A DNA stretch of 64,000 bases from Cognaticolwellia mytili (GCF_002104475.1 NZ_NBOF01000003.1:186001-250000), one strand, 5' to 3'; shown: positions 37,755-47,830, counted from the first letter of the stretch. Notes: generated by a model not told the origin, from the sequence alone. Made by a program: numbers and translations.

Positions 37755-40376
37755 ATGAAAGTATTAAACAGTCGTAAGCACGCTCTCGCCTTAAGTATTA
37801 CTGCCGCACTATTTGTCACTCAAAGTCATTCTGTTGTCGCAGCTGAAGCGGACGATGTTGAGCGCATTGAAGTTACAGGTTCTCATATTAAGAGAACTGG
37901 CATGGAAGGACCATCTCCTTTAACCTCAATCAGTTCTGAGGATATCGCTAATAGTGGCGTTACCGATTTAATTGGTTTATTTACGAAACTACCAATGGCA
38001 GGACAAGGCACATTTTCTACTCAAGGTAATAGTAGCGATAATACCAGTAATGGTGGCTCTAGTGTTTCTTTACGTGGTCTAGGTGCAGATTCAACACTAA
38101 TTTTAGTTAATGGCCGTAGGGTATCTGTATCACCATTTGCAAATAATATTGATACCGCATTTGTTGATATTAATAATATTCCATTAGCAGCAATTAAGCG
38201 TGTCGATATTTTGAAAGATGGCGCGTCGGCAACTTATGGCTCTGATGCTGTTGCTGGTGTAATCAATATTGTTTTACGTGATGATATTGAAGGTGCAGAA
38301 ATATCTGCGAAATTTGGTGATACAGCTGATGGCGGTGGTGAAGAACAAAATATAAGTATTGTTTGGGGGAATTCTACTGAAAAAACTAGTCATACCTTTG
38401 CTTTAGACTACTTTGAGCGTGAAGAAATACTTTATGGTGATCGAGATTATTCAAAATCATCAAATCAAGCTGCGCTGAGACCTAATGACTCATTCGCTAC
38501 AGATTTTAGAAGTTCTTCCGGTTTCCCCGGTACAATCGCATTGAAAAGTGATCCAACTAACCGCATGCCTGATACCTTTGGTAATGATGTTTGCGCGGCA
38601 GGAGATATTGTTGGAAGCCTTTGCCGATATGACTATGCGCCAGTAATGACTTCGGTTCCAGCAAGCGAACGCGCAAGTTTTATCTACATGGGGAAATATG
38701 AGATTAATGATAATTTACGTGGCTTTGCAGAGTTAAATGGTCAACATTCAAAAACCACTATTCGCGGGGCAGGTAGCCCAAGTTTTAATGAACTGTTTAT
38801 GTCTGGGGATAATGTTAATCACCCATTTGCAAACTTGCCTGAACACGAATTTTATCAACAAGACTTAACTATGCGTCGACGTATGTTGGACATCGGTAAT
38901 CGTGAAAAACGTGTCACCAAAGATTACTACCGTTCAATTCTTGGTTTACAAGGTGAAATTAAGGATTGGAGCTGGGAAGTTGCTTATAACTATATTAAAA
39001 GTACATCCACTGAGCGTGGTGTAAATGGTTTCCCTAATTCTCGCCGAGTACAAGAAGCGATAGATAGTGGTTTATGGAATCCTTTCGAGCCATCAAGTAA
39101 CAGCCAAGAGTCATTAGACTTTATTGAAACGACTACCTCACGTATTGGTAAATCAACCAGTAAATCATTTGATGGTAAAATAAGTGGTTCAGTGATGGAA
39201 ATGGAACACGGCGACCTCGGTTTAGCTGTGGGTTTTGAATACCGAGAAGAAAGTATTGCTGATAATCCAGATGACCAATTTTTACGCGGTGAAGTTTTTG
39301 GTACTGAAGCAACACAAGCTAATGGCTCTCGTGATAATACGTCCATCTTTGCTGAATTAGCTATTCCAGTACTTGATAATTTAGAAGTGCAAATAGCAGT
39401 ACGCCACGAAGATTATAGTGATTTTGGTACAACAACAGATCCAAAAGTAGCCTTTATCTGGCAAGCATCAGATTCGCTTTCATTGCGTGGTTCTTATGGA
39501 ACCGCTTTCAGAGCGCCATCATTACATCAAATAGGCTTAGGTAATACTGATGAGTCACCTAACTTGGTCGATTCTGTTAGGTGTGCCGCTGTAGGCAATA
39601 TTAACAAAGCATGTGAACCTCAAGAATATACTGCCGTACTTTCAGGTAATGATGATTTAGGCCCGGAAGAGTCGAAAAGTTATAATTTAGGTATGATCTA
39701 CCAGGCCACTGATAATTTGGACTTTTCAGTAGATTATTATGATTATGATATAGAAAACGTTATTACAAAAGATACTCAATTTAAGTTTAGTACTTTAGGT
39801 AATGATCCAAGCGTTGTTGAGCGTTTACCTTCTAATATTGCCGGCGATCCGGGCGAAGTTGTTCGTATTTTTGATCAATTCGAAAATATTGGCAACGTTA
39901 CCACTTCGGGTTTAGATATCGAAGCTAATTATGGCTTAGAGACTGATATGGGTGACTTCAAGTTTTCATATGCCCTTAACTATGTATTATCGTATGAAGA
40001 TGCACGCCCTAACGCAGATGGCAGTATGCGAATTGATACTCAAGAAGGTGATTTTGAGCAACCTGAAGTACGTTGGAGCTTTAATACTGCTTGGGTTAAA
40101 GGTGACTGGAATGCAAGTATGGCAATAAATTATATTGGCGAATTTAAGCAAGATGCTTCTGTTGCCGCTGATGGTATAAGTGATATTGATTCATGGACAA
40201 CAGTAGATACTACAATTAACTACATTGGTTTTGAAAACACCACGCTGAGCTTAGGCGCTACAAACTTATTTAATGAAGAGCCTCCATTTAGCTATCATGA
40301 CTTTATGGGCTACGTGAATAGTACACATAGTGCCCAAGGTCGTTTTATGTATGTTAAAGCAAGTTATAAGTTTTAA
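37755..40376 (+). CDS. TonB-dependent receptor
   Basis: An 873-residue outer-membrane receptor. It has a signal peptide ending near VVAAE, the TonB box-like stretch ERIEVTGSHIKR, a plug domain with SVSLRGLGADSTLILVNGRR and GASATYGSDAVAGVINIVLR, and a 22-strand-type barrel. The barrel ends in an aromatic strand, YVKASYKF. The ERIEVTGSHIKR form is typical of the large receptor families of Alteromonadales that take up peptides, oligosaccharides or other nutrients. No catabolic genes lie beside it, so the substrate cannot be named. It is monocistronic, with its own terminator. Confidence 0.93.
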   Translation: MKVLNSRKHALALSITAALFVTQSHSVVAAEADDVERIEVTGSHIKRTGMEGPSPLTSISSEDIANSGVTDLIGLFTKLPMAGQGTFSTQGNSSDNTSNGGSSVSLRGLGADSTLILVNGRRVSVSPFANNIDTAFVDINNIPLAAIKRVDILKDGASATYGSDAVAGVINIVLRDDIEGAEISAKFGDTADGGGEEQNISIVWGNSTEKTSHTFALDYFEREEILYGDRDYSKSSNQAALRPNDSFATDFRSSSGFPGTIALKSDPTNRMPDTFGNDVCAAGDIVGSLCRYDYAPVMTSVPASERASFIYMGKYEINDNLRGFAELNGQHSKTTIRGAGSPSFNELFMSGDNVNHPFANLPEHEFYQQDLTMRRRMLDIGNREKRVTKDYYRSILGLQGEIKDWSWEVAYNYIKSTSTERGVNGFPNSRRVQEAIDSGLWNPFEPSSNSQESLDFIETTTSRIGKSTSKSFDGKISGSVMEMEHGDLGLAVGFEYREESIADNPDDQFLRGEVFGTEATQANGSRDNTSIFAELAIPVLDNLEVQIAVRHEDYSDFGTTTDPKVAFIWQASDSLSLRGSYGTAFRAPSLHQIGLGNTDESPNLVDSVRCAAVGNINKACEPQEYTAVLSGNDDLGPEESKSYNLGMIYQATDNLDFSVDYYDYDIENVITKDTQFKFSTLGNDPSVVERLPSNIAGDPGEVVRIFDQFENIGNVTTSGLDIEANYGLETDMGDFKFSYALNYVLSYEDARPNADGSMRIDTQEGDFEQPEVRWSFNTAWVKGDWNASMAINYIGEFKQDASVAADGISDIDSWTTVDTTINYIGFENTTLSLGATNLFNEEPPFSYHDFMGYVNSTHSAQGRFMYVKASYKF

Positions 40377-40393
40377 ATAAAAATATACTAATT

Positions 40394-40427
40394 AAAAGGC
40401 TCTTACGTAAGTAAGAGCCTTTTTTTC
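40394..40427 (+). terminator. Rho-independent terminator after the TonB-dependent receptor
   Basis: AAAGGCTCTTAC and GTAAGAGCCTTT form a 12-bp stem around GTAA-like loop bases, followed by a long T tract. Confidence 0.92.
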
Positions 40428-41425
40428 AGCAAGTAGTTTTTAGCTATTCGTTAATATCTCTATGCCAATAGAGAATGAATTTTCAGAAACTATTATCTAT
40501 AAATTTGTTCATCTATCTTAATCATAGTTGTGATAAGTAAAAATCAATATTTATTGAATAAATCATTAGTTCAATAATTTAAAAGTATCAGTTTATAATT
40601 TTTAGTAGAAAAAAAGATATGTATTAGTAGGTTACTACTAGAAAAGTTTGTAGAAATGGTGGCCCCTCCCTGAACTTAATTTAATCTTTAATTTATTGAT
40701 ATTTAACGTTAATTGTATTTTGTTTTTCTTCTAGTGTTACTTTGGGTGTTACTATAAAAAAGCGTAATAAATTGACTTGAACAGGGGACTAATTAGCTAA
40801 AAAATTAATATAAAATTATTTTTTAATTGCACGGTACTTTGTCTGATTACTCTCCATTTTTCAAAACTATCATTTATAGGTCTGCATTAATCATAGCTCG
40901 TAGTATGGAACAACGTTGATTATAAAGTAGTATAAATAGTGTTTAATTTAAAGATTAACTTTCTAAATGAGATAGCCATAAGTTCTTTTGAATGTGAAAT
41001 TGAAGCTTATAGTTAATCGCAGATATTAGCTTCAAGCTTTGCTACATAAACTCAAAACTATTTCTAAGTTGTCATTTTAGGGCCTAGAGCAATAAAAAAT
41101 GGTTATTTTATTGTGATAAAGAGTTTAGTTACCATAAAAACAATGTGGGACATATGACTATTTTGGTCGTCCTCATACCTAACTGATTCTAGGTTAAAGT
41201 AGTTTACCGACTATTAAGGGTAAAATAACGACAACTGTAACGCTTGAGTGGACTTAAAATGAACGTTGATGATCAAGCTAGTAGTATTTGATTGACTATT
41301 ATTGATTATAACTGGGGGAGTTCAACAGTGATTTACAGGTAAATTAAAAGTTCGCGTGCCTGTATGGAAATTAGACAGTTAACTGGTATAGTAAATAAAA
41401 GGAACTAAGAATAAAAGGGTTATGG
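40428..41425. other. 1-kb gene-poor AT-rich region at the edge of the accessory island
   Basis: No credible frame in about 1 kb. Points of note are a G+C-rich blip TGGTGGCCCCTCCCTGAAC (40657-40675), whose reverse complement ends in GGGGCCACCA like a tRNA 3' end, and a GTGTTAC-TTTGG-GTGTTAC direct repeat near 40734-40752. The rest looks like eroded non-coding sequence. It marks the change from core genes to accessory genes. Confidence 0.5.
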
Positions 41426-41887
41426 ATGTCTCCTCTATTGAACAATTTACTCCTGTTTTCTCTAGTGCTATATATTATTTACGTTATATATGAATGGGGT
41501 AATAATAAGAAATGGAAAGTACTTATTATTAACTTAGTCGTTGTTTTTTTTGTATTTTTTATACTTTATACATTAACAGGCTTTCCATTTCCCAAGGTTT
41601 CTTTTGGTTCAGTTACCCCACTATCTACAATTTTAATGATGTACTTGGCCTTGGTGCTAGGTATCGCAGCAAACTATTTTTATTTTTCTACTTCATTCTC
41701 ATTAGCCATATTTTTAAAACCAATTCTTGTTTCACCAATCATAATGGTTCCACTTGTTGGTTTAGTTCAAACTTCTAATTCCATTGACGACATGAAGCTG
41801 ATTTCATTAATTTTCGTAGCGTTTCAGAACGGTTTTTTCTGGAAAAGTATTTTCGAGAAAATTAACAAGAAAGAATTAAAAGGCTAA
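41426..41887 (+). CDS. Hypothetical multi-pass membrane protein, partner of the caspase gene
   Basis: A 153-residue protein with about four hydrophobic helices: NLLLFSLVLYIIYVIYEW, VLIINLVVVFFVFFILYTL, ILMMYLALVLGIAANYFYF and FLKPILVSPIIMVPLVGLV. The C-terminus is basic (KINKKELKG). I do not recognise the family. The next gene, a secreted caspase-like protease, starts 3 bases after its stop, so the two are almost certainly co-translated and functionally linked. The membrane protein could anchor, export-gate or be a target of the protease; the sequence does not say which. Confidence 0.7.
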   Translation: MSPLLNNLLLFSLVLYIIYVIYEWGNNKKWKVLIINLVVVFFVFFILYTLTGFPFPKVSFGSVTPLSTILMMYLALVLGIAANYFYFSTSFSLAIFLKPILVSPIIMVPLVGLVQTSNSIDDMKLISLIFVAFQNGFFWKSIFEKINKKELKG

Positions 41888-41890
41888 TCT

Positions 41891-44035
41891 ATGAAAAAAA
41901 ATTGCATAAGTATTTTAGTTTGGATTTTATTGCTGAACATTTCAAATTTAGCTAGCTCTACAGAGTTTTCTGCCGAGATCCCAAAAGAATATCAAAAATA
42001 CTTTTCTAAATATGATAATTCTAAAAGTGTTTATAGTGAACAAATAGCTCCTAGGCTTGGGGGAGCGAAAGCTGGAAGAAGCTTTGCGTTAGTAGCAGGC
42101 GTATGGGAATATGAATTTGGTGACCTGCCGCCAGCAAAAAAAGACATAGAAGCTATTACTAAGTATTTAAAAGAAGAAGAGTTCTTTGATGAAGTAGTTG
42201 TATTAACGAACGATGATGTCAATTATGAAAACCTAAAATATTTTTTACAAACTTATTTTAAATCTAAAATTGAAAAATTCCCTCAATCAAGGTTTTTATT
42301 TGCTTATAGTGGACATGGTAACTTGGATGGAGAAGACGGCTACTTAGTTCAGTCGTCTGCAAGCAGTCTCAATGATTTGGAACACAGCATTGGTGTAGAT
42401 ATCCTTCGTCCTTTAATAAAAAGAGTTATGGATAAATCTCATCATACTCTTGTCTTACTTAATGCATGCCATGCAGGTTCTTTTTTGAGTTCTAGTTTTG
42501 GTAACAAAAAGTACCTGCCAAGAAAGCGTGGAGCACACGCGATTACAGCTGGAGGAACGCTCGAAGAAACATATTCTATACCTGAAGTCGGTGAAGGAAG
42601 CGTTTTTTTCGAATTTGTTTTAGATGGTATTAGAGGAGGTGCTGATTTAGTTCCAGAGGGAGGTGATGGAATTGTTACAACTGATGAGCTCTATAGCTAT
42701 ATAAATTATCAAACAATTAGTGTTACTTCAGTTCAAACACCGCGCAGAGGAGATCTTCGACCAAACAATGACTCTAGTGAGGGAAATTTCTTTTTTATTG
42801 ATCAAGATCGGGCAGATAGTTTTGAAGAATCAACTTTCATAGATAAGGTTTTTCAGTCTGTAGGTAATGTATTATCTTTTGGAGGTAAAGTTTCAATTCC
42901 TGTTTTGAGATCAAAGGATGCCGCGCTTATCTCTGGAGAGGGAACAATTTTATATTGGGAATCTGTAAATGCAGAAAAATGTAGGTTTGTAGATCAAGCT
43001 GCTGGCTCTGAACTTAAAGGTGAGAGAGCTGTTAGCCCTGTGGCAACAACTGAATATGAAATAAATTGTAATAGTGGAGCTTCAACAGATTCGCGGAAAA
43101 TAAAAATACTTGTATTACCAAGACCAATAATACAAAACTTTGAAGTGAAGGATAACCCAGTTAAATCTGGGGCATCCACAACTCTAAAGTGGGATTCCAA
43201 AAATGTGGATCAGTGTTTTATTGATAATGGCGTCGGTACAGTCCCATTGTCGGGAAGCACTATTGTCACTGTGAATGATGATACAATGTACTCATTATCA
43301 TGCTCAATACAAAACAAAAAAGTTGTGGCGAAACAACTTGTTTTAGTAAAAAAAGAAGAGCCTAAAGTAGAAATCACTTCTTTTAAGATCCAAAGCAGAG
43401 AACAAAATAAATTAACTTTATCGTGGAGTTCTGTTCACTCTTCGCACTGCGAGATTAAAAGTAACGGTATATCGGAACAAAATGGCCTTCAATCTAGTGG
43501 AGTTTACAGTATAGAAATTGATAGAAGTTCAAATTTTACTCTTACTTGTGCGAGCAACAACTCTACATCAAACACAAACCTGTTTACTGATTTCATTGCG
43601 CCAATAGATCTTGACCCTTCTGGTGATATTCAAATAACAGGAATACAGCATAATGTTCCAGTAAACCATCCGCAGTTTAATGCAAGTTTTCCAGGCATGG
43701 CTATTTCTGTGTCTGGTAATATACTAAATGCCGAGGGAGAGAGTTTTATGTTGGGTGCGAAGTTTTTTAATTCTGTGCAGCCATTAATGGCTAACATAAA
43801 TGAGAGGGTTTTCATTAGTAATATTACAGGTCAAGTGGTTACAGGTAGCCAAATAGAAATGGCAGATTCTATGGATCAAAACTTTACAAAAGTACTCTTT
43901 ATTCCATATTCAGCATTAAATATGCGTAATACCGGCTTCAATTTTACATATAGTTTGCAAGTACAAGCGCATATTGTGATTGATTCAGATAGTATATCCG
44001 AATCTCAAAGAGCTAACTTTCAGTTTCGTTGGTAG
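41891..44035 (+). CDS. Secreted caspase-like (C14) protease with Ig-like repeats
   Basis: A 714-residue protein with a signal peptide (ISILVWILLLNISNLASS). Residues about 62-290 are a caspase/metacaspase p20-like domain: RSFALVAGVWEY, the catalytic histidine in FAYSGHGNLDGEDGY (H142) and the catalytic cysteine in LLNACHAGSF (C193). Three repeats of about 70 residues follow (about 343-560). Each has a Trp-Ser/Asp strand and paired cysteines (LYWESVNAEKC, LKWDSKNVDQC, LSWSSVHSSHC), like bacterial Ig/PKD-type domains. The C-terminal 150 residues are unassigned. An Arg/Lys-specific orthocaspase activity is inferred from the family. It is coupled to a membrane-protein gene. Confidence 0.85.
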   Translation: MKKNCISILVWILLLNISNLASSTEFSAEIPKEYQKYFSKYDNSKSVYSEQIAPRLGGAKAGRSFALVAGVWEYEFGDLPPAKKDIEAITKYLKEEEFFDEVVVLTNDDVNYENLKYFLQTYFKSKIEKFPQSRFLFAYSGHGNLDGEDGYLVQSSASSLNDLEHSIGVDILRPLIKRVMDKSHHTLVLLNACHAGSFLSSSFGNKKYLPRKRGAHAITAGGTLEETYSIPEVGEGSVFFEFVLDGIRGGADLVPEGGDGIVTTDELYSYINYQTISVTSVQTPRRGDLRPNNDSSEGNFFFIDQDRADSFEESTFIDKVFQSVGNVLSFGGKVSIPVLRSKDAALISGEGTILYWESVNAEKCRFVDQAAGSELKGERAVSPVATTEYEINCNSGASTDSRKIKILVLPRPIIQNFEVKDNPVKSGASTTLKWDSKNVDQCFIDNGVGTVPLSGSTIVTVNDDTMYSLSCSIQNKKVVAKQLVLVKKEEPKVEITSFKIQSREQNKLTLSWSSVHSSHCEIKSNGISEQNGLQSSGVYSIEIDRSSNFTLTCASNNSTSNTNLFTDFIAPIDLDPSGDIQITGIQHNVPVNHPQFNASFPGMAISVSGNILNAEGESFMLGAKFFNSVQPLMANINERVFISNITGQVVTGSQIEMADSMDQNFTKVLFIPYSALNMRNTGFNFTYSLQVQAHIVIDSDSISESQRANFQFRW

Positions 44036-44296
44036 AAAAATAGTTTTTAAAACATAACGTTAAGAAGGTGGGTGGAGCTAGCTAATGCATCGAATATTCT
44101 TTTATTCTATAAAATAGGCGTCACATTGTAAATTGTGGCATCGTATCAAGTCTTGGTTCTGAAGTCGTAACGTGTTTCATATTTTTTATTACGAAATTCT
44201 ATTTTTGGGTTATTTTAGCTGCTTTATATAGCACTATTACGCTATTCCCTTTATTATCCTGTGCTTATCAGTTTCCTTATGGGATCTCCACGACAT

Positions 44297-45076
44297 ATGT
44301 CTCAGTTGACAAAAACACAGCGCTCGGAGAAGAGAAGAAAAGACCTTCAAGCATTAATTACATTTGGTACGCGGATTCATAAAACACTTAGCGAACCTTT
44401 AGATCCCAATTCACTTGCAGCCGTTGCTGAAAGCTCTATACGAAGTAAATTTGTTAATAAAGTTGAAGCCATGTCGAAAGAAAAAGGCTTAGTTACGGTG
44501 CAAGCATTGCTGTACGAACAGCTTTTAATGGGCGATATAAAATCAATTCAGGCTGATGAATCAGGTTTACAAAAAGATTCTGCCTTTTTTAATACGTTTG
44601 CTGAGGAGTTAAGGGGCGCCGGTTTATTTAACCGAGCGAATGCTGTTGATTTACTTCTGGCAAAAACAAAATTGGTTAGAAACATTAAAGATGTTTTTGT
44701 TTCTAAAATTGCTCAGTCAGCACGTAAGCCTAAAACTATAGGCGCAACTCAAGAAGAGCGTGACTTACTTAATGAATATAAATTTGAATTAAAAGAGTGG
44801 GCAAATAAGAAATATACCCAAGATTGTGCACTAAGAAAAGCATCTGGAAAAAGGATTCGTGCTAAAACAAAAGGTTCAGAAGCAGCAGACAAATGGTTAT
44901 ATCAAATGGCTTTTGAAGATTTAAAACTTAACGAAGAGTCTTTTTTAAGTTTAACTGATGATGAGCTTAATGCCTTACCTGATGATGGTACTTTACATAG
45001 CTCACCAGAAGCTCCAGACAATATTCTTGATTTTAAACTATCAGCACGCTTTTTTTATGAGCAAATAAAAAAATAA
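44297..45076 (+). CDS. Hypothetical protein of the integrative element
   Basis: A soluble, charged, mostly helical protein of about 259 residues counted from MSQLTKTQRSEKRRKD. The frame is open back to an ATG at 44261, but the extra hydrophobic-poor leader is unconvincing. I do not recognise the family. Features are a basic N-terminus (possible nucleic-acid contact), a Lys/Arg patch in RKASGKRIRAKTKG and an acidic segment near the C-terminus. It precedes alpA and a stem-loop. A role in element replication or regulation is only a guess from position. Confidence 0.55.
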   Translation: MSQLTKTQRSEKRRKDLQALITFGTRIHKTLSEPLDPNSLAAVAESSIRSKFVNKVEAMSKEKGLVTVQALLYEQLLMGDIKSIQADESGLQKDSAFFNTFAEELRGAGLFNRANAVDLLLAKTKLVRNIKDVFVSKIAQSARKPKTIGATQEERDLLNEYKFELKEWANKKYTQDCALRKASGKRIRAKTKGSEAADKWLYQMAFEDLKLNEESFLSLTDDELNALPDDGTLHSSPEAPDNILDFKLSARFFYEQIKK

Positions 45077-45087
45077 ATTAATTTTCA

Positions 45088-45120
45088 AAATCGACGCAGC
45101 CACGGGTAGTGCGTCGATTT
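45088..45120. terminator. Strong stem-loop between the first element gene and alpA
   Basis: AAATCGACGCA (45088-45098) and TGCGTCGATTT (45110-45120) form a perfect 11-bp stem with an 11-base loop. The short T run makes it a plausible terminator. A replication or packaging hairpin of the element is an alternative. Confidence 0.55.
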
Positions 45121-45166
45121 CCTTCTGCATAATTCGCCATGTTTTCAACTCCAATAAGGATCAAAC

Positions 45167-45436
45167 ATGACCGAAGTCTTCCAATTAAATTCACCATTAA
45201 AAATTCAGCGCCAACGTGAAGTTTTAGAGCAATACGGCTTTAAGAAATCAACACTTTATACTCGAATTAAGGAAGGCTTAGTTCCTCCACCTATTTCATT
45301 AGGTGGACTGCGAGCTGTTGGCTGGATTGAGCATGAAACCCAATTAGTTATTGCTGCAATGTGTGCAGGTAAATCACAAGATGAAATTAAACAACTTGTT
45401 GCTGAATTAGTTGCTCAACGCAGTCAACTTGGGTAA
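45167..45436 (+). CDS. AlpA-family phage regulatory protein
   Basis: An 89-residue winged-helix protein. The core REVLEQYGFKKSTLYTRIKEGLVPPPISLGGLRAVGWIEHE matches the AlpA/MerR-like regulator pattern (helix-turn-helix, then a short wing ending in W/E). AlpA proteins control integrase or excision in prophages and islands. It lies 11 bases before the rep gene and probably shares its transcript. Confidence 0.85.
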   Translation: MTEVFQLNSPLKIQRQREVLEQYGFKKSTLYTRIKEGLVPPPISLGGLRAVGWIEHETQLVIAAMCAGKSQDEIKQLVAELVAQRSQLG

Positions 45437-45447
45437 GGAGATGTTAT

Positions 45448-46620
45448 ATGAAATCAACTGAGTTAAATAAGCCGTTTATACCTACCCAGATAACAACAGG
45501 ATCATATCTACAGACAGTTAATCACTATAACGTCAGTATTAATGAGGCATCAAGCTATGACTATATTGGGTATTTAGTCCAGACACATTGTCCGGAAAAA
45601 TCACAGGAAAAAATGATTTCAAATATTGATTTAATTAAAGTGGTTTTTCATAAAAAATCAGCAGAAAAAATAAAGCAAATTAAAGCGTTACTCGTGGTGT
45701 ACTTACGTCAAATAGGAATAGCCGTTTCAACAAAAAAGGCGACATTACGTCATCATCAAAATGGAAATAAACTGTTTTCACTTGATGAAGCTCATAGCGG
45801 TTGCGGTTCTATAAAGTGGGATATAGAAAAAGGTATTATTCAACTATGGCTATCGGGCAATGGTTGTCAGTATGTGAGTGCCTCACTGCAAAAGTGGCAA
45901 CCAATCTATGCACTTTTAAAGCAATATGCAGGCAAAATTACAGAATTAGATATTGCTGTTGATGATTACAGCGGTAAGTTTAATTTGCGCTATCTACAAA
46001 AAGCTTATTCAGCTGGCGACTACAATCCAGTAAAAGGGGCAAGGCCTGTCAGGAACCCCAAAGAAAAGCACAAGGGCACTGAATATTTAGGGAGTAGTGA
46101 TTCAGCTAAATCGTTATGTGCTTATGAAAAATGGCGAGAGTTGAAGCTTGCTAAAGCACACCCATTTTATGGCTTGTGGACACGTCATGAAGTCACATTG
46201 CGAAGAAAGAATAACCATGTCATTAGTGAAGATGTGCTGCTTAAACCTGATGATTACTTTGTTGGTGCTTACCCTAAAGTACATAAAAGAATAATCAAAA
46301 CGGCAACACCCCGTTGCCCAAAGCGAGAAGTCGCTTTAGAGCGGACAAACTCATTTAGCCGCACGGTTGCCAGTGCGAGGCACCAATATGGCCCTACGTT
46401 TGGCAGCTGCTTAAAGCTCTTAGGAGATAATGAAGCAGCGAGTACGTTATTTTCTCGGGAGGGGAGTCCTAAAAGTCTTAAACTACCTAAGTTTCTTGAT
46501 GAAGTAGCACTGAAAGAAAGCGTAAGTGAGTATTGTGGCACTACCTTTAACGAACACTTTGTCGAACTAGTTTTATCGCACGATAAGTCGAAATTCAGTT
46601 CAAGTGGAAGGAGGGCTTAG
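45448..46620 (+). CDS. Replication initiation protein (Rep_trans / phage replication initiator-like)
   Basis: A 390-residue protein similar in layout to replication initiators of small phages and plasmids. It has WDIEKGIIQLWLSGNGCQYV, then ITELDIAVDDYSGKF (the conserved D-x-A-x-D catalytic-region strand), then GTEYLGSSDSAKSLCAYEKWRE, comparable to the YIGSRxSxxxxRxYEK motif. Such proteins nick the origin for rolling-circle replication. It sits between alpA and the integrase and ends 1 base before the integrase ATG. It implies an element with an episomal phase. Confidence 0.75.
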   Translation: MKSTELNKPFIPTQITTGSYLQTVNHYNVSINEASSYDYIGYLVQTHCPEKSQEKMISNIDLIKVVFHKKSAEKIKQIKALLVVYLRQIGIAVSTKKATLRHHQNGNKLFSLDEAHSGCGSIKWDIEKGIIQLWLSGNGCQYVSASLQKWQPIYALLKQYAGKITELDIAVDDYSGKFNLRYLQKAYSAGDYNPVKGARPVRNPKEKHKGTEYLGSSDSAKSLCAYEKWRELKLAKAHPFYGLWTRHEVTLRRKNNHVISEDVLLKPDDYFVGAYPKVHKRIIKTATPRCPKREVALERTNSFSRTVASARHQYGPTFGSCLKLLGDNEAASTLFSREGSPKSLKLPKFLDEVALKESVSEYCGTTFNEHFVELVLSHDKSKFSSSGRRA

Positions 46621-46621
46621 A

Positions 46622-47803
46622 ATGACGACACAACGAATAGCTATCTCCAATCGTACCATTGCTTCAATGAAAAATAGCGTGACAGTCACGCAATTACGAG
46701 ACCCTAAAAAATCGCTGTATTTTAGGTACAGCAAAGCGGATAGGGACAAAGGTGTGTTCTATGCCCGCATGTATGCAAAGGGTAAGGATAGTATGGTGCG
46801 TATTGGTAAATTTCCCGAAGTTAGTGCGCAACGTGCATTGCAGGCTATGAACAATATTCACCTCAAAGAAGCGCATTTTAATCAAAGTGAATTTACCTTG
46901 GTTGGAGATTTATGTGATTGGTATATCGTACGTACTAAAAGCAACAAACAAATTAGTGATAAAACAATTAAGCAAACCGTGTCGTTAATAACTAACCACA
47001 TTAAGCCGTATTTGGTGAATATACCTATCAATACGATAACAGATGGCTTGCTTGATAAACTTTGGTTTACTCCTATTCAAAATCAGCTGGCGTTATCCAC
47101 TATATCGCTTGCACTGGTTACGTTAAATGCAATGTTTACCTGGGCAACTAAGCTCAAGCATGTTCCACAAAACCCTGTGGAAAAACTATCGCTTGGCAGT
47201 TTTACACATCGGCGACCAGTCGTTAAAGCAGGGCGACTAAATGATAAATCACTAAAAATACTATTTAAAAATTTTGGTGGGCTTTCAATAGAAAATAGAA
47301 TGTTGATTGTATTACTTGTACTTCACGGTACGCGTATCGGAGAAACAACCACGGCACGTTGGGATGATTTTGATTTTACGAATCTACTCTGGCGAATACC
47401 GGCAAGCAAAACCAAAACAAAAAAGGCCCATACATTACCGTTAACACCACTAGCGGTTAGTTGGTTAAAATCTTACCGGCGCTATCAATACACACATAGG
47501 CGCTCTCAATACTTATTTCCACAAAAGAGCAACCGACGAAAACCACAGAGTGCCAATGTCAGCTCTCGCATAGTTAGTCATATGGCAAAAGGAAACTGGA
47601 CAGCACATGATATAAGAAAACATGCCCGTAGCTCTTGGTTAGAATTAGGTGTGGATTACATCATTGGTGAATTATTACTTAATCATAGTTTGAGTAAACT
47701 TGACCAAAGTTATATACAAACCACTGCTATGAACTTATGTCGTGATGCGTTACTTCAATGGGGTGATAAGTTACCAGATTTAGGGTTACATTATCCAGAA
47801 TAA
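46622..47803 (+). CDS. Tyrosine-type site-specific integrase
   Basis: A phage-type integrase of 393 residues. The N-terminus has an arm-binding domain (LYFRYSKADRDKGVFYARMY, VRIGKFPEVSAQRAL). The catalytic domain shows R238 in HGTRIGE, H329-xx-R332 in AHDIRKHAR, H355 in LLNHS and the nucleophile Y364 in DQSYIQT. All core residues are present, so it may be active. An in-frame upstream start at 46604 overlaps rep; the ATG at 46622 is preferred. It lies at the right end of the element, where an att site is expected. Confidence 0.92.
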   Translation: MTTQRIAISNRTIASMKNSVTVTQLRDPKKSLYFRYSKADRDKGVFYARMYAKGKDSMVRIGKFPEVSAQRALQAMNNIHLKEAHFNQSEFTLVGDLCDWYIVRTKSNKQISDKTIKQTVSLITNHIKPYLVNIPINTITDGLLDKLWFTPIQNQLALSTISLALVTLNAMFTWATKLKHVPQNPVEKLSLGSFTHRRPVVKAGRLNDKSLKILFKNFGGLSIENRMLIVLLVLHGTRIGETTTARWDDFDFTNLLWRIPASKTKTKKAHTLPLTPLAVSWLKSYRRYQYTHRRSQYLFPQKSNRRKPQSANVSSRIVSHMAKGNWTAHDIRKHARSSWLELGVDYIIGELLLNHSLSKLDQSYIQTTAMNLCRDALLQWGDKLPDLGLHYPE

Positions 47804-47830
47804 CGTTCACAGTAATGCCATAAAAAGTGA

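Noticed and set aside
40657-40675. Possible tRNA gene on the minus strand
   Set aside because: Only the 3'-end-like string is present. No D or anticodon arm and no pairing acceptor strand can be found upstream, so it is kept only as a border curiosity.
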